From assembly GCF_024732245.1 (NCBI RefSeq), contig NZ_CP093845.1, positions 3,172,272 through 3,236,271 of the forward strand: a stretch of 64,000 nt of DNA. The letters are read 5' to 3'. A program made the translations under genes and the position numbers. This document shows, piece by piece, positions 26,332 through 36,386 of this stretch. The notes under the pieces are model-generated. The model did no database searches and had not been told where the DNA came from. It worked only from the letters and a program-made list of their open reading frames with translations. The stretch is from Dietzia sp. B32 (GTDB lineage: Bacteria > Actinomycetota > Actinomycetes > Mycobacteriales > Mycobacteriaceae). Each line of letters starts with the position of its first letter. Position 1 is the stretch's first letter.

Positions 26332-29300
26332 CTATCGCACGCCCCGGGACAACAACCGGCCCCGCCCGGGGCCCTCCGAGAGGATACGGAGCAGCTCATC
26401 GGCGTCCGGCAGATCGGCTGGTTCGATCGTGCGCCCGGATCGCACATAGTGGAACGCGGCGCGCACGCTCTCGAGCTCCACGGGTCGTCCCAGGCGGGCG
26501 GTGGCGATATTGGCCCAGGCGTAGCGGTAGACCGCCAACTGAAGGGCCACGGCGGGCATGTCGCGTTCGGCGGGCACTCGTCCGGTCTTCCAGTCCACGA
26601 TGATCCACCCGTCGCCGTCCCCGGCGGCCCCGAACACGGCGTCCATCCTGCCGCGCAGCAGGTGGTCGCCGAGTCCCACCTCGAAGGGCACCTCGACCGC
26701 TTCGGGGGTCATCCGTGCCCACGGGGACGACTCGAACGCCTCCTGCAGTGCGGTCAGGTCCGCCTCGGACAGCCCGTCGACGGCACCCTGGTCGCCGGCG
26801 CCGGGCAGGTCGTCGATGTCCAACAGGTGGGTGGCACCGAAGCGGTGCTCCAGCCAGAGGTGGAACCGGGTGCCGCGCCGCGCGAAGCGGTCGGGGCGGA
26901 AGGGGACCGGTCTGCGCAGACGGTCCGCGAACTCCCGGGGATCCGACGCCAGGGCGACGATCTGGCCCGCGGTGAGCCGGCGGGGCAACACCACCTCGTC
27001 CCGCTCTTCGGCCGCCCGCCGCGCGTCGGCGAGCAACGGCGCCGCGGCCAGGTGCCAGCGACGTGCGGCGCCCGCTTCCGGGGGGTCCTCGTTCTCGGGG
27101 TCCACCGGCACGGCCGCGTCGACCGCACGGGCCACGGTGACGCGGTCCGGCGCGGCCGGGCGTGGCCACGTCGCCTCCACGATGGTCGCCGTGGCGGGAT
27201 TGGTGGGAGTCGGTGTGACGACGAGGTGGTCGACCTCACCCGGCGGGTCTTCTCCCCCGCACGCCTCGACGACCTCCTCGAGGAACTCGGAGGGCCCCTT
27301 GGGTTTCGCGGTCGCTCCGATCCAGTGCGACCCGGAGAGCAGCAGTGTCCGCTCCGCTCGTGTCACCGCCACGTAGAACAACCTGCGGTCCTCGTCCAGG
27401 GAGCGTCGCTTGACCCGCTTGATGTGGCTCTCCAGGGCGTTCTGGAGGAGTTTCCGGTCGGTCACGTCGTCGAGCCGGGGCACCGGGACGCCGCCCGGGT
27501 TGTCCTCTGACTCGCGGTCCCCCCGCAACTGCTCGGGCAACTGGGTCGCCGTGCGTACCGACGTCTCGGGCGCCTGGTCGGAGGGGAACACCCCGTGTAC
27601 CAGGTGCGGAACGGCCACGATCTCCCACTCGAGCCCCTTGGCGGAGTGGACGGTGAGGATCTGCACCCGCCCCGGGGTGGCGGCGACCTCTCCGCGGGGG
27701 AGTCCGCTGTCGACAGTGCGAGCGAGGTCGAGGTAGGCCAGGAACGCGTCCAGCCCGGTTCCCCGGTCGGGTCGGAATCCCGCCGCCACCTCCTGCAGCG
27801 CGTCGAGTTGTTCGCGAGCCTCCCCGGCCCCGGCGCGTTGGCGGAGACGCACCTCCGCGTCGAGTCCCAGTGCCTGCTCGGCGGCAGCGACCAGGCGGGC
27901 GGGGGGTGCGGAGGATCGGGCGCGCAGACCCGAGATGATCCCCGCCAGTTCGCTGATGCGCGCCGCGCCGGCCGGGCTGTAGTCGCGCGCCGGACCCGGG
28001 TCGGCGAGGGCGTCGGCCAGCCCGGCCGAGTCGGTCTCCTCTCCCCTGGCGATCGCGTCGAGGATGTCCTCCAACTGGTCGAGGCCGGTCACCGCCCCGC
28101 CCGGGGTCGCCGCCCGACGGAGCGACAGGTGCGAGGCACGCCGGGCGAGCGCGGCGAGGTCGGCGGCTCCCAGTGCGAAGCGTGAGCCGGTGAGCAGGCG
28201 CAACAGCGCGGCTCCGGCCCCCGGGCGTGCGATCACCGTGAGCAGTGAGACCACATCTGCGACCTCGGGGACGTCGAGCAGTCCCCCCACGCCCACGACC
28301 TCGACGGCCAGTCCGCGCGCTTCGAGTGCGTCGGCGATCGCCGCCGAGTCCCCGTTGCGCCTGACCAGGACCGCGGCGGTCGGTGTGTGCCCGTCCCGGG
28401 CGGCCGCACGGTATCGCTCGGCAATCGCGTCCGCCAGCCATTCGCGTTCGTCCGCCGCGGTGTCGAGGACCGCGACCTTGAGGTCGGCGGGCTCGGCACC
28501 GGGCCGGGCTCGCAACTCGGGGACGGGGATCGACCCCGGTCGGCCCCGCAGCGGCCCGGTGATCCTGTTGGCCAGTGTGAGTACCTCCGGGGGGTTCCGC
28601 CACGAGGTGGTGAGTTCGCGCAGGTGCGAGCGCTGACCGCCGGCCAGGGGGAAGTCCTCACGGAACCGGTCGAGGTTCGAGGCCGAGGCCCCGCGCCAAC
28701 CGTAGATGGACTGCATGGGGTCCCCGACTGCGGTGACCGCCGGCACCGGCCCCGCCCCGCCTCCGAACAGGGACGCGAGCAGGACGCGCTGCGAGTGCCC
28801 GGTGTCCTGGTACTCGTCCAGCAGGACCACCCGGAACGCCCGGCGCTCGGCCTGTCCGACCTGGGGGTGGTCGCGGGCGACCGCGGCCGACAGGGCCATC
28901 TGCGAACCGTGGTCGAGAGCCGACTCGGCGCGCATGCGTTCCGCTACCGCGTCCACCAGGTCCGCGAGTTCGTCGCGATGCCCCTGCACGTCGGCCGTCT
29001 CCCGGAGCCACTTCGTGGGGGTCTGGTGTTGCCGCGGGCCGGGGGGCAGGGTTGCGATGAGGGTGGTCACCAGGTCCGGGTGTGTGCGCAGATCGTCTGT
29101 GGTGACGAGGTGGTCGGACAGTTGGCCCGCCAACGCCAGGACATCCCGTGTCACCTTGCCGGGGTTCGATCCGGTCATCAGGGGGCTCTCCCACCTCGAC
29201 ACCACGTCGTGCGCGAGCTGGAAGGCGGCGGTGGGGGTGAGCAGCCGCGAGTCCGGTTCGACGGGGACGAGCAGTCCGTACGTCCCGAGCAGTGTCCCGG

Positions 29301-29667
29301 CGAACGCGTGGTAGGTCGAGATCTGTGGGTCCTCGGTGCGGATGGCCTCGGCGACCCCGGGGGCGGCTCCCGGGCCCGTGCACAGAGGACTGCGTGCGAG
29401 CGCGTCGAGTCGCCGGCGGATCCGGCGGGACAACTGCTGCGCGGCCTTACGGGTGAAGGTCAGGCCGAGGATCTCCCCCGGTCGTGCGTACCCGTTGGCC
29501 ACCAGCCACACCACGCGGGCGGCCATCGTCTCGGTCTTTCCGGCACCCGCTCCCGCCAGGACCAACGTCGGTTCCGCCGGACCCGCGATCACCTCGGCCT
29601 GCTCGCGGGTCGGCCGGTGGATTCCGAGCGCGTCGGCGATGGCATCGGGCTCGATCGTCGCGGTCAT
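26332..29667 (-). CDS. adnB: AdnB, helicase-nuclease subunit
   Basis: A 1111-residue SF1 helicase with a C-terminal RecB-like nuclease. Walker A GAGAGKT (39-45), Walker B VVLLDEYQDT, motif III VGDPMQSIYGWRG and HSAKGLEWEIVAV are intact, so this is the active motor subunit. The nuclease motif appears as WIIVDWKTGR near the C-terminus, with QLAVYRYAW following (motif III). AdnAB resects DNA ends at double-strand breaks in mycobacteria. ATG 29667 overlaps the adnA stop (ATGA). The assignment as AdnB rests on the canonical motor and its position like Rv3201c. Confidence 0.93.
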   Translation of the reverse strand: MTATIEPDAIADALGIHRPTREQAEVIAGPAEPTLVLAGAGAGKTETMAARVVWLVANGYARPGEILGLTFTRKAAQQLSRRIRRRLDALARSPLCTGPGAAPGVAEAIRTEDPQISTYHAFAGTLLGTYGLLVPVEPDSRLLTPTAAFQLAHDVVSRWESPLMTGSNPGKVTRDVLALAGQLSDHLVTTDDLRTHPDLVTTLIATLPPGPRQHQTPTKWLRETADVQGHRDELADLVDAVAERMRAESALDHGSQMALSAAVARDHPQVGQAERRAFRVVLLDEYQDTGHSQRVLLASLFGGGAGPVPAVTAVGDPMQSIYGWRGASASNLDRFREDFPLAGGQRSHLRELTTSWRNPPEVLTLANRITGPLRGRPGSIPVPELRARPGAEPADLKVAVLDTAADEREWLADAIAERYRAAARDGHTPTAAVLVRRNGDSAAIADALEARGLAVEVVGVGGLLDVPEVADVVSLLTVIARPGAGAALLRLLTGSRFALGAADLAALARRASHLSLRRAATPGGAVTGLDQLEDILDAIARGEETDSAGLADALADPGPARDYSPAGAARISELAGIISGLRARSSAPPARLVAAAEQALGLDAEVRLRQRAGAGEAREQLDALQEVAAGFRPDRGTGLDAFLAYLDLARTVDSGLPRGEVAATPGRVQILTVHSAKGLEWEIVAVPHLVHGVFPSDQAPETSVRTATQLPEQLRGDRESEDNPGGVPVPRLDDVTDRKLLQNALESHIKRVKRRSLDEDRRLFYVAVTRAERTLLLSGSHWIGATAKPKGPSEFLEEVVEACGGEDPPGEVDHLVVTPTPTNPATATIVEATWPRPAAPDRVTVARAVDAAVPVDPENEDPPEAGAARRWHLAAAPLLADARRAAEERDEVVLPRRLTAGQIVALASDPREFADRLRRPVPFRPDRFARRGTRFHLWLEHRFGATHLLDIDDLPGAGDQGAVDGLSEADLTALQEAFESSPWARMTPEAVEVPFEVGLGDHLLRGRMDAVFGAAGDGDGWIIVDWKTGRVPAERDMPAVALQLAVYRYAWANIATARLGRPVELESVRAAFHYVRSGRTIEPADLPDADELLRILSEGPGRGRLLSRGVR

Positions 29668-32600
29668 CCGATCACCTGTTCTCCCTCGGGCTGCGCGGGG
29701 CAGCTGGATCTGACGTCGCAGTGGTCGCACCAGCGGCCCGCTCTCGCCGAGTAGGACGGCCCGACGGTCGCGCGGCCCGCCTCCGTCACCCGCCGGGTGA
29801 GCGCCTCGGCCGCCTCGGCCCCGAGCGGGTCCTGGGTCCGTTCGGCCGGCATGCGACCCTCCCGAGCCGCCAGATAGAGCAGGAGGCCTCCGCCCGGGTC
29901 CCGCCCCGCGGCGGAGTCGACCGCCCCGTTGGCCAGGGCGAGTTGGTAGAGGGCGAGCTGCGGGTGGACGGCTGCATCGGCCTGGCTCGCCACGGCACCG
30001 CCGGTCTTCACGTCGACCGGGATCACCTGCCCCGCCGTGGTCGCCTCGAGCCGGTCGATCCGACCCCGGACGCGCACGGGGCCCTCGACCTCGAACTCGA
30101 ACGGCTCCTCGACCCCGGCGGTGGTGTACTCGCCGCGGGTCGAGGAGCGCCACAGTCGGAACGTCTCTGCCATCTCGACCATCGATTCCGCTCCCCGCTC
30201 GGCGAACCACCCGCGGGCCATCGTGAGCGCCTCGGCTCGGCGCAGGACGGCCGCGCGTACCGCGTCCTCGGAGATCCCTCCCTCCACCGCCTGTGTGAGC
30301 GCGTGGACCGCCGAGCCCCGGATGAGCGGCGCCGCCGATCCGGCGTCCGACGAGTCGCCACGCATCTTCTGGAGAAACCACCGGAGGGGGCACTCCTCCA
30401 GGGCGCCGAAACCGGACGGCGAGAGGACCGCGAGGGGCACGCCGGGCGTCGCGGTGACCACCGGCTCGGCCGTGGACGGCTCGGCGGCGCCGAACCAGGT
30501 CCGCGGATCGGCGACCCCCACCCCGGCGTCGCGGAGGCCGGCGAGGAGCCCGGCCGCGTGACGGGCGTCTTCCGGGTCGGTCGCCGGGTCGTGCAGAGCC
30601 GCCCGCAGATCGACGGCCAGGTGCGGCAGGGTGAACACGGTGGGCGCGTGCGGGGGTGGGCCCGTCACCTGCCCGGTCGGGGCTGTGGTGGGGGCCACGG
30701 TGGCCAGGTCGGAGATCTCGTCGATGAACCGGGACGGGGCCACATCCCCCTGCTCCGGTGACTCGACCGCGGTCACCAGGAGATGATCGCTCGCGCGGGA
30801 ACAGGCGACGTAGAACAGGCGACGTTCCTCGGCCGAGCGGGCGGCGGCGGAGGACACGGCCCGCTCGGCCTCGGACGGCACGGGACCGTCGCCGGCGATC
30901 TCGGTCAGATCCACCAGTTCGTCGACCCCGAGCAGCCCGGACCGCCGGCGGGGTGCGGGCCACACCCCGTCCTGCACGCCACACACGGCCACGGCCCGCC
31001 ACTGTCTGCCCACCGCGGCGTGCGCGGACAGCACGCTGACCGCCCCGCCGCGGGCCCTGGTGTCCGCGCGACCGGGCGCGGGCAGGTCCTCGCCGGAGAC
31101 GATGTCGCAGAAGAGCGCCACGGATCCGCCGGGCACCCGGTCGACGAAGTCGGCCGCGTGGTCGAACAGCGACACGACCGCGTCGAGTGAGCGGTCCGCG
31201 GACCGGGACCACGGGTCGGCGGCCACTGCCTGACGGACGAGCCGCCGCTCCAGCCGGGACGCCGACCACGCCGCCCAGAGGGTCTCCTCCGCGGTCCCGC
31301 CCGCCTCGAGCTCCGCCAGGACGGCCGCCCGGGCCCGTCGGATCCTCGTCACCGGCGCGAGCTCCACGGCGGTGAGGCCCGGCGGGATCTGGTCCTCCGC
31401 CGCGAGGACCAGCCGACGCAGTGTGTCCGCGCTCGGTTCGGTGCCGCCTATCCCGGAGCGCCGCAGGCCGCGCCGGAGGCGACGCATCGCGACCGCGTCG
31501 GCGCGACCGATCGGGCCCGAGAGCATGGCCAGGGTCCGCTCGGCGTCGGTCCCGGCCTCGCCCTCCACCGCGGACCGCACCAGGAGAAGCAGCCCGGACG
31601 CCACGGGATCGTGGGCCGGCGGGATCTCCGCACCCGCGTCGACGACGGGGACGTCCGCGGCGTCGAGGGCCGCCAGGAGCGCATCCGCCACCCGCGGCAG
31701 GGAGCGGGTCACCACGGCCATCTCCCCGTAGTCGATACCGTCCAGGACGTGGCGGCGACGGAGGAAATCCGCGATGACGGCCGCCTCCCCCGCGGCCGAG
31801 CCCGCGACGGTCACCCCCACCGAGCCCTCGGCACCGCCGGTCGATTCGCGGGGGCGGTGGCGCGCGGCCCCGGGGAGCCGCGACGCGACACGCGCCGCGA
31901 CCGCCGTGATCGCCGGCGACATGCGGTGTCCGGCGTGGAGGTCGACGGCGCGGCCGCCCTGGTCCACCACGGCGCGCGCGAGCCCGCCGTCCGCCCCGCG
32001 GAACCGGAACACCGACTGGTCGCCGTCCTCGACCACCAGCAGCACATCCGCGCCGCCACCGACCGTCGCCACGAACTCGGCGGCGAGGGGATCGAGATGG
32101 TGCGCGTCGTCCACCGCGACGAGCCGGCGTGACCGGAAGATCTCACGGAGATCGGGATCCGCGGTGAGTGCGTCGAGGGCGGCCCCCACCAGTTCCGCGG
32201 CGTTGAGCGCCTCCGGGATGTCGGACTGCCCGGAACGCACACCGGAGCGTAGTGCCATCTGCTCCTCGTGGCGGCGGAAGAACCCGGCGGCGGCGACCCA
32301 CGCGGGCCGACCCGCGGTCCGTCCCAACCGGGCGAGTTCGCGTGGTCCGATGCCCCTCTCCAGCGAGCGCAGGAGCAGGTCGCGCAGTTCGCGGGCGAAC
32401 CCGACCGTGGCCAGGGCCGGACGCATCTGCTCCGGCCAGTGCGGCGCCCCGTCCGCCAGTTCGCCCGACAGGGTCTCCCGCACCACCGCGTCGTGCTCGG
32501 CCCCGGTGCGCAACCGCGGGGGCGGTGCATCGGCCCGCGCGGCCGCCAACCGGACGACCGCGTGGGCCAGGGAGTGGACGGTGCGGACCGGCGCATCGGT

Positions 32601-32963
32601 GCCCACCACGAGCTCCGGAGGCAGGCCGCGGGTGGACTGTTCGAGCAGGGCGGCCGCCGCCGTCGCCGAACCCGTGAGGACCAGGACGCCGTCCATGCCC
32701 ACCCCACCGGCCACCGCCGAACGCACCACGTCGACGATCAGCGAGGTCTTCCCGCTACCCGGGCCCCCGCGGACCACCCACCGATCCTGCCGACCGGTCC
32801 GGGCGCCCGACCAGTCACGGCCGAGGAGATCGTCGAGATCTGCCGGCCAGGATGTCCCCGGATGGCCGACCGCGCGGTCGGCGCGGGCGGCGCGGGCGGC
32901 GCGGTCGGCGCGGTCGGCGCGGGCGGCGCGGCTGGCGGTCGGGGTGTCGACGGGCTCTGTCAC
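29664..32963 (-). CDS. adnA: AdnA, helicase-nuclease subunit
   Basis: A 1099-residue partner of AdnB. Walker A is GGPGSGKT near 66-73, but the Walker B position reads VDDAHHLD rather than DExx, agreeing with a degenerate motor in AdnA. The C-terminal nuclease has ECPLRWF, VDVKTGG, and a C-x2-C-x5-C cluster (WCDHCDVRSSC), giving the four Cys of an iron-sulphur AddB/AdnA nuclease. The N-terminal region carries an RAARADRADR low-complexity run from a 9-bp DNA repeat. Start GTG 32963 or 32981; neither has a good ribosome site. Confidence 0.9.
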   Translation of the reverse strand: MTEPVDTPTASRAARADRADRAARAARADRAVGHPGTSWPADLDDLLGRDWSGARTGRQDRWVVRGGPGSGKTSLIVDVVRSAVAGGVGMDGVLVLTGSATAAAALLEQSTRGLPPELVVGTDAPVRTVHSLAHAVVRLAAARADAPPPRLRTGAEHDAVVRETLSGELADGAPHWPEQMRPALATVGFARELRDLLLRSLERGIGPRELARLGRTAGRPAWVAAAGFFRRHEEQMALRSGVRSGQSDIPEALNAAELVGAALDALTADPDLREIFRSRRLVAVDDAHHLDPLAAEFVATVGGGADVLLVVEDGDQSVFRFRGADGGLARAVVDQGGRAVDLHAGHRMSPAITAVAARVASRLPGAARHRPRESTGGAEGSVGVTVAGSAAGEAAVIADFLRRRHVLDGIDYGEMAVVTRSLPRVADALLAALDAADVPVVDAGAEIPPAHDPVASGLLLLVRSAVEGEAGTDAERTLAMLSGPIGRADAVAMRRLRRGLRRSGIGGTEPSADTLRRLVLAAEDQIPPGLTAVELAPVTRIRRARAAVLAELEAGGTAEETLWAAWSASRLERRLVRQAVAADPWSRSADRSLDAVVSLFDHAADFVDRVPGGSVALFCDIVSGEDLPAPGRADTRARGGAVSVLSAHAAVGRQWRAVAVCGVQDGVWPAPRRRSGLLGVDELVDLTEIAGDGPVPSEAERAVSSAAARSAEERRLFYVACSRASDHLLVTAVESPEQGDVAPSRFIDEISDLATVAPTTAPTGQVTGPPPHAPTVFTLPHLAVDLRAALHDPATDPEDARHAAGLLAGLRDAGVGVADPRTWFGAAEPSTAEPVVTATPGVPLAVLSPSGFGALEECPLRWFLQKMRGDSSDAGSAAPLIRGSAVHALTQAVEGGISEDAVRAAVLRRAEALTMARGWFAERGAESMVEMAETFRLWRSSTRGEYTTAGVEEPFEFEVEGPVRVRGRIDRLEATTAGQVIPVDVKTGGAVASQADAAVHPQLALYQLALANGAVDSAAGRDPGGGLLLYLAAREGRMPAERTQDPLGAEAAEALTRRVTEAGRATVGPSYSARAGRWCDHCDVRSSCPAQPEGEQVIG
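32870..32935. repeat. 9-bp GC-only tandem repeat at the adnA 5' end
   Basis: Units of the type ggcgcgggc / ggcgcggtc are repeated about six or seven times. They encode the Ala/Arg/Asp-rich N-terminal tail of AdnA. Likely to vary in copy number by slippage. Confidence 0.7.
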
Positions 32964-33008
32964 GGGTCGATGAGACCACACGCCTACGACATCGCCCCGC
33001 CGCGAGGG

Positions 33009-34235
33009 TCAGCGCAGGGTGTCCTCGAGCATGTTCGGGCGGCAGGCGGTCCGCGAGACGACCGTCATGATCACCAGGACCACCGTGAGGAACGCCAGGC
33101 CGGCACCGAGCCCGGGTCCGTCGAACAGCATGCCGAACACGAGCGGCCCCAGGGACGCGGCCGTGTACCCGACGCCCTGGGAGAACCCCGAGAGCGCAGC
33201 GGAACCCGCCTGTGTGCGCGTGCGGAGGTTGATCAACGTCAGGCAGAGGGGGAACGTGCTGGGCCCCACCCCGAGCAGGCAGATCCACACCCACGCCGCG
33301 CCGGGCGCCCAGAGCAGGCCGGCGAACCCGGCCAGATAGGACACGACGGAGACGACGACGACGGCGTACGGGTCCTCGAAACGGCCCGCGGCCCACGGCA
33401 CCACCAGGGCTGCGACGAGCCCGATCGCCGAGTAGACGGCCAGCGCCAACCCGCCCTCGGCGCGGGTCATCCCGATCGACTCGGCCACGGCCGGGAGCCA
33501 GGTGAAGAACGCGTACGTGCACAGGGAGTTGGTGCCGAAGAACAGGGCCAGGGCCACGCCGACCGGCGAGCGCCACGGGCGGATGCGCCGGGCCGGGGCG
33601 TCGGTGGCACCGTCGACGTGGCGGGGCGGGGCGGTGGGCACCCCCGGGTTCAGGATCTCGACGATCCACGGGATCGCGGCGACGACGGCGAGGACCGCCC
33701 ACCAGCCGATCGAGACCCGCCACCCCGCGGCCTCCTCGACGGGCACGGCGACCAGCGCGGGAACGACGGTGCCCAGCTGCAGGCCGGTGATGTAGGCCAT
33801 GCTGACCGCGGCCACGTGCCGCGGGAAGTACTTCTTGACCAGGGGCGGGGCGACGACGTTGCCGATACCCATCCCGGCCAGTGCGATGAGGGACCCGACC
33901 CCCATCACTACCGGGTCGTGGGCGAGGGCCCGGATGATCTGACCCGCGGCCGCCGCGACCATCGCGAGGACCGTCAGCAGCTCCAGGCCCATCCGACGCA
34001 GGACCATCGGGGTGAGGACACCCCACACCGCGAACATGGCGGTGGGGACCATGCCCAGCAGTCCCATCCCGGCGGCGCCGAGACCGATCTCGGCGTCGAT
34101 CACCCCGAGCAGCGGGCTGAGGGAGGTCACGGCCGTCCGGAGGTTCAGCGAGACGAGGATGACACCGACCAGAGCAACGAGCGGGAACGCGAGGGCGCCC
34201 CGGCGGGTCGACCCCCGCGGGGAGTCGGGGCTCAT
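33009..34235 (-). CDS. MFS transporter, CynX/NimT type
   Basis: A 408-residue protein with about twelve hydrophobic segments of the major facilitator superfamily. The first helix FPLVALVGVILVSLNLRTAVTSLSP and the MGLLGMVPTAMFAV segment match the cyanate/2-nitroimidazole transporter branch. Probably exports or imports a small molecule by proton exchange. Its ATG overlaps the stop of the TIGR02569 gene (ATGA), so they are coupled. Substrate unknown. Confidence 0.85.
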   Translation of the reverse strand: MSPDSPRGSTRRGALAFPLVALVGVILVSLNLRTAVTSLSPLLGVIDAEIGLGAAGMGLLGMVPTAMFAVWGVLTPMVLRRMGLELLTVLAMVAAAAGQIIRALAHDPVVMGVGSLIALAGMGIGNVVAPPLVKKYFPRHVAAVSMAYITGLQLGTVVPALVAVPVEEAAGWRVSIGWWAVLAVVAAIPWIVEILNPGVPTAPPRHVDGATDAPARRIRPWRSPVGVALALFFGTNSLCTYAFFTWLPAVAESIGMTRAEGGLALAVYSAIGLVAALVVPWAAGRFEDPYAVVVVSVVSYLAGFAGLLWAPGAAWVWICLLGVGPSTFPLCLTLINLRTRTQAGSAALSGFSQGVGYTAASLGPLVFGMLFDGPGLGAGLAFLTVVLVIMTVVSRTACRPNMLEDTLR

Positions 34236-35113
34236 TCGGCGGTGTCCCCGACGAACTCGCCGACCTCACGGGCCATCGACTGCAAGCCGTCCATCGCGTG
34301 CGGCCGCGAACCCGGGTGGAGAGCGTGCACCGCCAGGCGGAACACGGCGGCGCGCAGGACCATCTGGGGCCAGTGCTCGAGATGGCGCCACCTGCGGAGG
34401 ACCCCGGAGTCCACCGTGCCCCACGACAGGTGGTCCACGGCGACGACCGCGGCCGACCACGAGGCGGGCCGGGCGTAGGGGACGACGTCGGTCAGCGCCG
34501 GCTCGGCGGAGGAATCGAAGAGCAGTCCCCGGGCGAGGTCCCCGTGGACCACGCCGGCCACTGTCGTCCCGACCGGCCGGCGATGTCGGATCAGGCCCGT
34601 CGCACCGAGCAGGGCGGCTGCGCGGTGGGTCGCGAACGGGGTGCCCCGGTCCTCCATCCCGGGGGCGAGGTCGTGCTCGGGATCACCGTCCCAGGCGGCC
34701 GCCTCGGCGAACGAGAACAGGTCGGTCTCGGCCCACGGCCTCGTCGCCGGGCGGGTGGCCGGGCGCGGTCGCTCGACGCCGGCGAGCGCCGCGTTGATCC
34801 GGGCCGACCACGCGATGGTCTCGTCGGCGCGCGCCTCTGGCCGACCGGTGACGACCCTGTCGGCGCGCCATCCGCTCACGACGTGCCGACCGTCGCGGGA
34901 GCGGACCGGCAGCGCGACCCGCAGTCCCGTCACATCGAGTTCCTCGCGGACCCGGGCGGACCAGTTCGCCAGTGCGGTGTCCGCGACGGGCCGGAGTACG
35001 AGGGCGGCCCCGGACGTCGACACCAGCCAGCCGGTACCGGAGCCGGCGATCACGGGGACGGCAGGGCCGTCCGCCACGCCGAACGCGCCGCGGACGTGTT
35101 CGGGGACGCTCAC
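34232..35113 (-). CDS. TIGR02569-like aminoglycoside-phosphotransferase-fold protein
   Basis: A 293-residue protein of the actinobacterial TIGR02569 type. It begins VSVPEHVRGAFGVADG and contains GVVHGDLARGLLFD, which resembles the catalytic HGDxxxxN loop of APH/choline kinases, although here Gly-Leu follow where Asn is usual. An active kinase is therefore doubtful. GTG 35113 is chosen because GGAG lies 8 bases upstream and the family start fits; ATG 35140 is an alternative. A 17-bp tandem duplication sits just upstream. Coupled to the MFS gene and 52 nt downstream of moeZ. Confidence 0.72.
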   Translation of the reverse strand: MSVPEHVRGAFGVADGPAVPVIAGSGTGWLVSTSGAALVLRPVADTALANWSARVREELDVTGLRVALPVRSRDGRHVVSGWRADRVVTGRPEARADETIAWSARINAALAGVERPRPATRPATRPWAETDLFSFAEAAAWDGDPEHDLAPGMEDRGTPFATHRAAALLGATGLIRHRRPVGTTVAGVVHGDLARGLLFDSSAEPALTDVVPYARPASWSAAVVAVDHLSWGTVDSGVLRRWRHLEHWPQMVLRAAVFRLAVHALHPGSRPHAMDGLQSMAREVGEFVGDTAE

Positions 35114-35123
35114 GTCGTTCACT

Positions 35124-35157
35124 CCGCCCACGCTACCCATCCGCCCACGCTACCCAT
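35124..35157. repeat. 17-bp perfect tandem duplication
   Basis: CCGCCCACGCTACCCAT occurs twice back to back between the moeZ stop and the TIGR02569 start. It duplicates a potential ATG out of frame. Confidence 0.9.
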
Positions 35158-35165
35158 CCCCACGG

Positions 35166-36386
35166 TCAATACCCGGGCAGGGACGGGTCGACGTCGCGTG
35201 TCCAGGCCTCGATCCCGCCCGCCAACGATCGGACCCCGGCGAAACCGGCCCCGGCCAGGGTCGTGGCGGCGCGGGCGGACCGCACACCCGACTTGCAGTA
35301 CAGGACCAACGGCCCGCGGGCGGCGGCGCGACCGAGGACACCGGTCGGATCACCCGCGTCCTCGGCTACGGAGTCCAACGGCACCCACACCGACGGGTCG
35401 ATCCGGGCGATGGACCGCTCCCCCGCCCCGCGGACGTCCACGAGGACCGGGGCGGGGGCACCGGAGGGCCCGGCCCCGCCCAACTCCTCCGCGAGCTCGG
35501 CGGCGGTGACGGTCGGCGACCCGGGTGTCGGCACCTCGCAGGAGACGTCGTCGGCGCCGTCGGGCAACCGGGTGACCGGTTCCCTCGACGGGTCCGGGCG
35601 GATCGTCACCGTCCGGTGGGTGGACTCGAGCAGATCCATGAGGACGAGGCGCCCGAGCAGCGGCTGGCCGGCACCGGTCACGAGCTTGACGGCCTCCATG
35701 GCCATCATCGACCCGACCGTGCCGCACAGGGCGCCCACGACACCGGCCTCGGCACAGCTGGGCACCGACCCCGGTGGTGGCGGCGACGGGTAGAGGTCCC
35801 GCAGCGTCACCGGGTCCGCGGGTGCGGGCGGGCGCGACCAGAACACGGCGAGCTGCGCCCGGAACCGGTCGATGGTCCCCCAGATGAGCGGGATCCCGGC
35901 GATCTCGCACGCGTCGGAGACCAGATACCGGGTGGCGAAGTTGTCACTGCCGTCGATCACCAGATGATGGCCCTCGAGCAGGGCACCGATGTTCAGTGCG
36001 TCGAGTCGCGTGTGGAGAGCCTCGACCTCGACCCCGGGGGCCAACTCGGCCAGCCGGTCCCGGGCCGAATCCACCTTCGGTCGGCCCACCGCTCCCACGG
36101 AGTGGATCACCTGCCGGTGCAGATTGCCGAGGTCCACCTCGTCGTCGTCGACGACCGTGATCCGACCGACCCCCGCCGCGGCGAGGTACATGAGCACGGG
36201 GGCGCCCAGGCCGCCGGCGCCCACGACGAACACGGACGCGGCGCGCAGGCGACGCTGCCCCTCGTCACCGATCGCGCCGAGCAACAGGTGCCGCGAGTAC
36301 AGTTCCCGCTCGTCCCTGGTCAGCTCCGGCACCGGGTCGACCAGGGGTGGGAGTACGCGCTCCGCCGCCCCGCCCACGGCACTCAT
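35166..36386 (-). CDS. moeZ: MoeZ-type adenylyltransferase/sulfurtransferase (E1 + rhodanese)
   Basis: A 406-residue fusion. The ThiF/MoeB-like domain has the ATP motif GAGGLG (56-61), DDDEVDLGNLHRQVIH and DGSDNFATRYL. The C-terminal rhodanese domain carries the active Cys364 in LYCKSGVRS. Such proteins activate and sulphurate MoaD- and CysO-like carriers for molybdopterin and cysteine synthesis, as Rv3206c does. ATG 36386 overlaps the stop of the DUF3152 gene (ATGA). The MoeB CxxC zinc pairs are not evident, as is usual in this actinobacterial group. Confidence 0.93.
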   Translation of the reverse strand: MSAVGGAAERVLPPLVDPVPELTRDERELYSRHLLLGAIGDEGQRRLRAASVFVVGAGGLGAPVLMYLAAAGVGRITVVDDDEVDLGNLHRQVIHSVGAVGRPKVDSARDRLAELAPGVEVEALHTRLDALNIGALLEGHHLVIDGSDNFATRYLVSDACEIAGIPLIWGTIDRFRAQLAVFWSRPPAPADPVTLRDLYPSPPPPGSVPSCAEAGVVGALCGTVGSMMAMEAVKLVTGAGQPLLGRLVLMDLLESTHRTVTIRPDPSREPVTRLPDGADDVSCEVPTPGSPTVTAAELAEELGGAGPSGAPAPVLVDVRGAGERSIARIDPSVWVPLDSVAEDAGDPTGVLGRAAARGPLVLYCKSGVRSARAATTLAGAGFAGVRSLAGGIEAWTRDVDPSLPGY

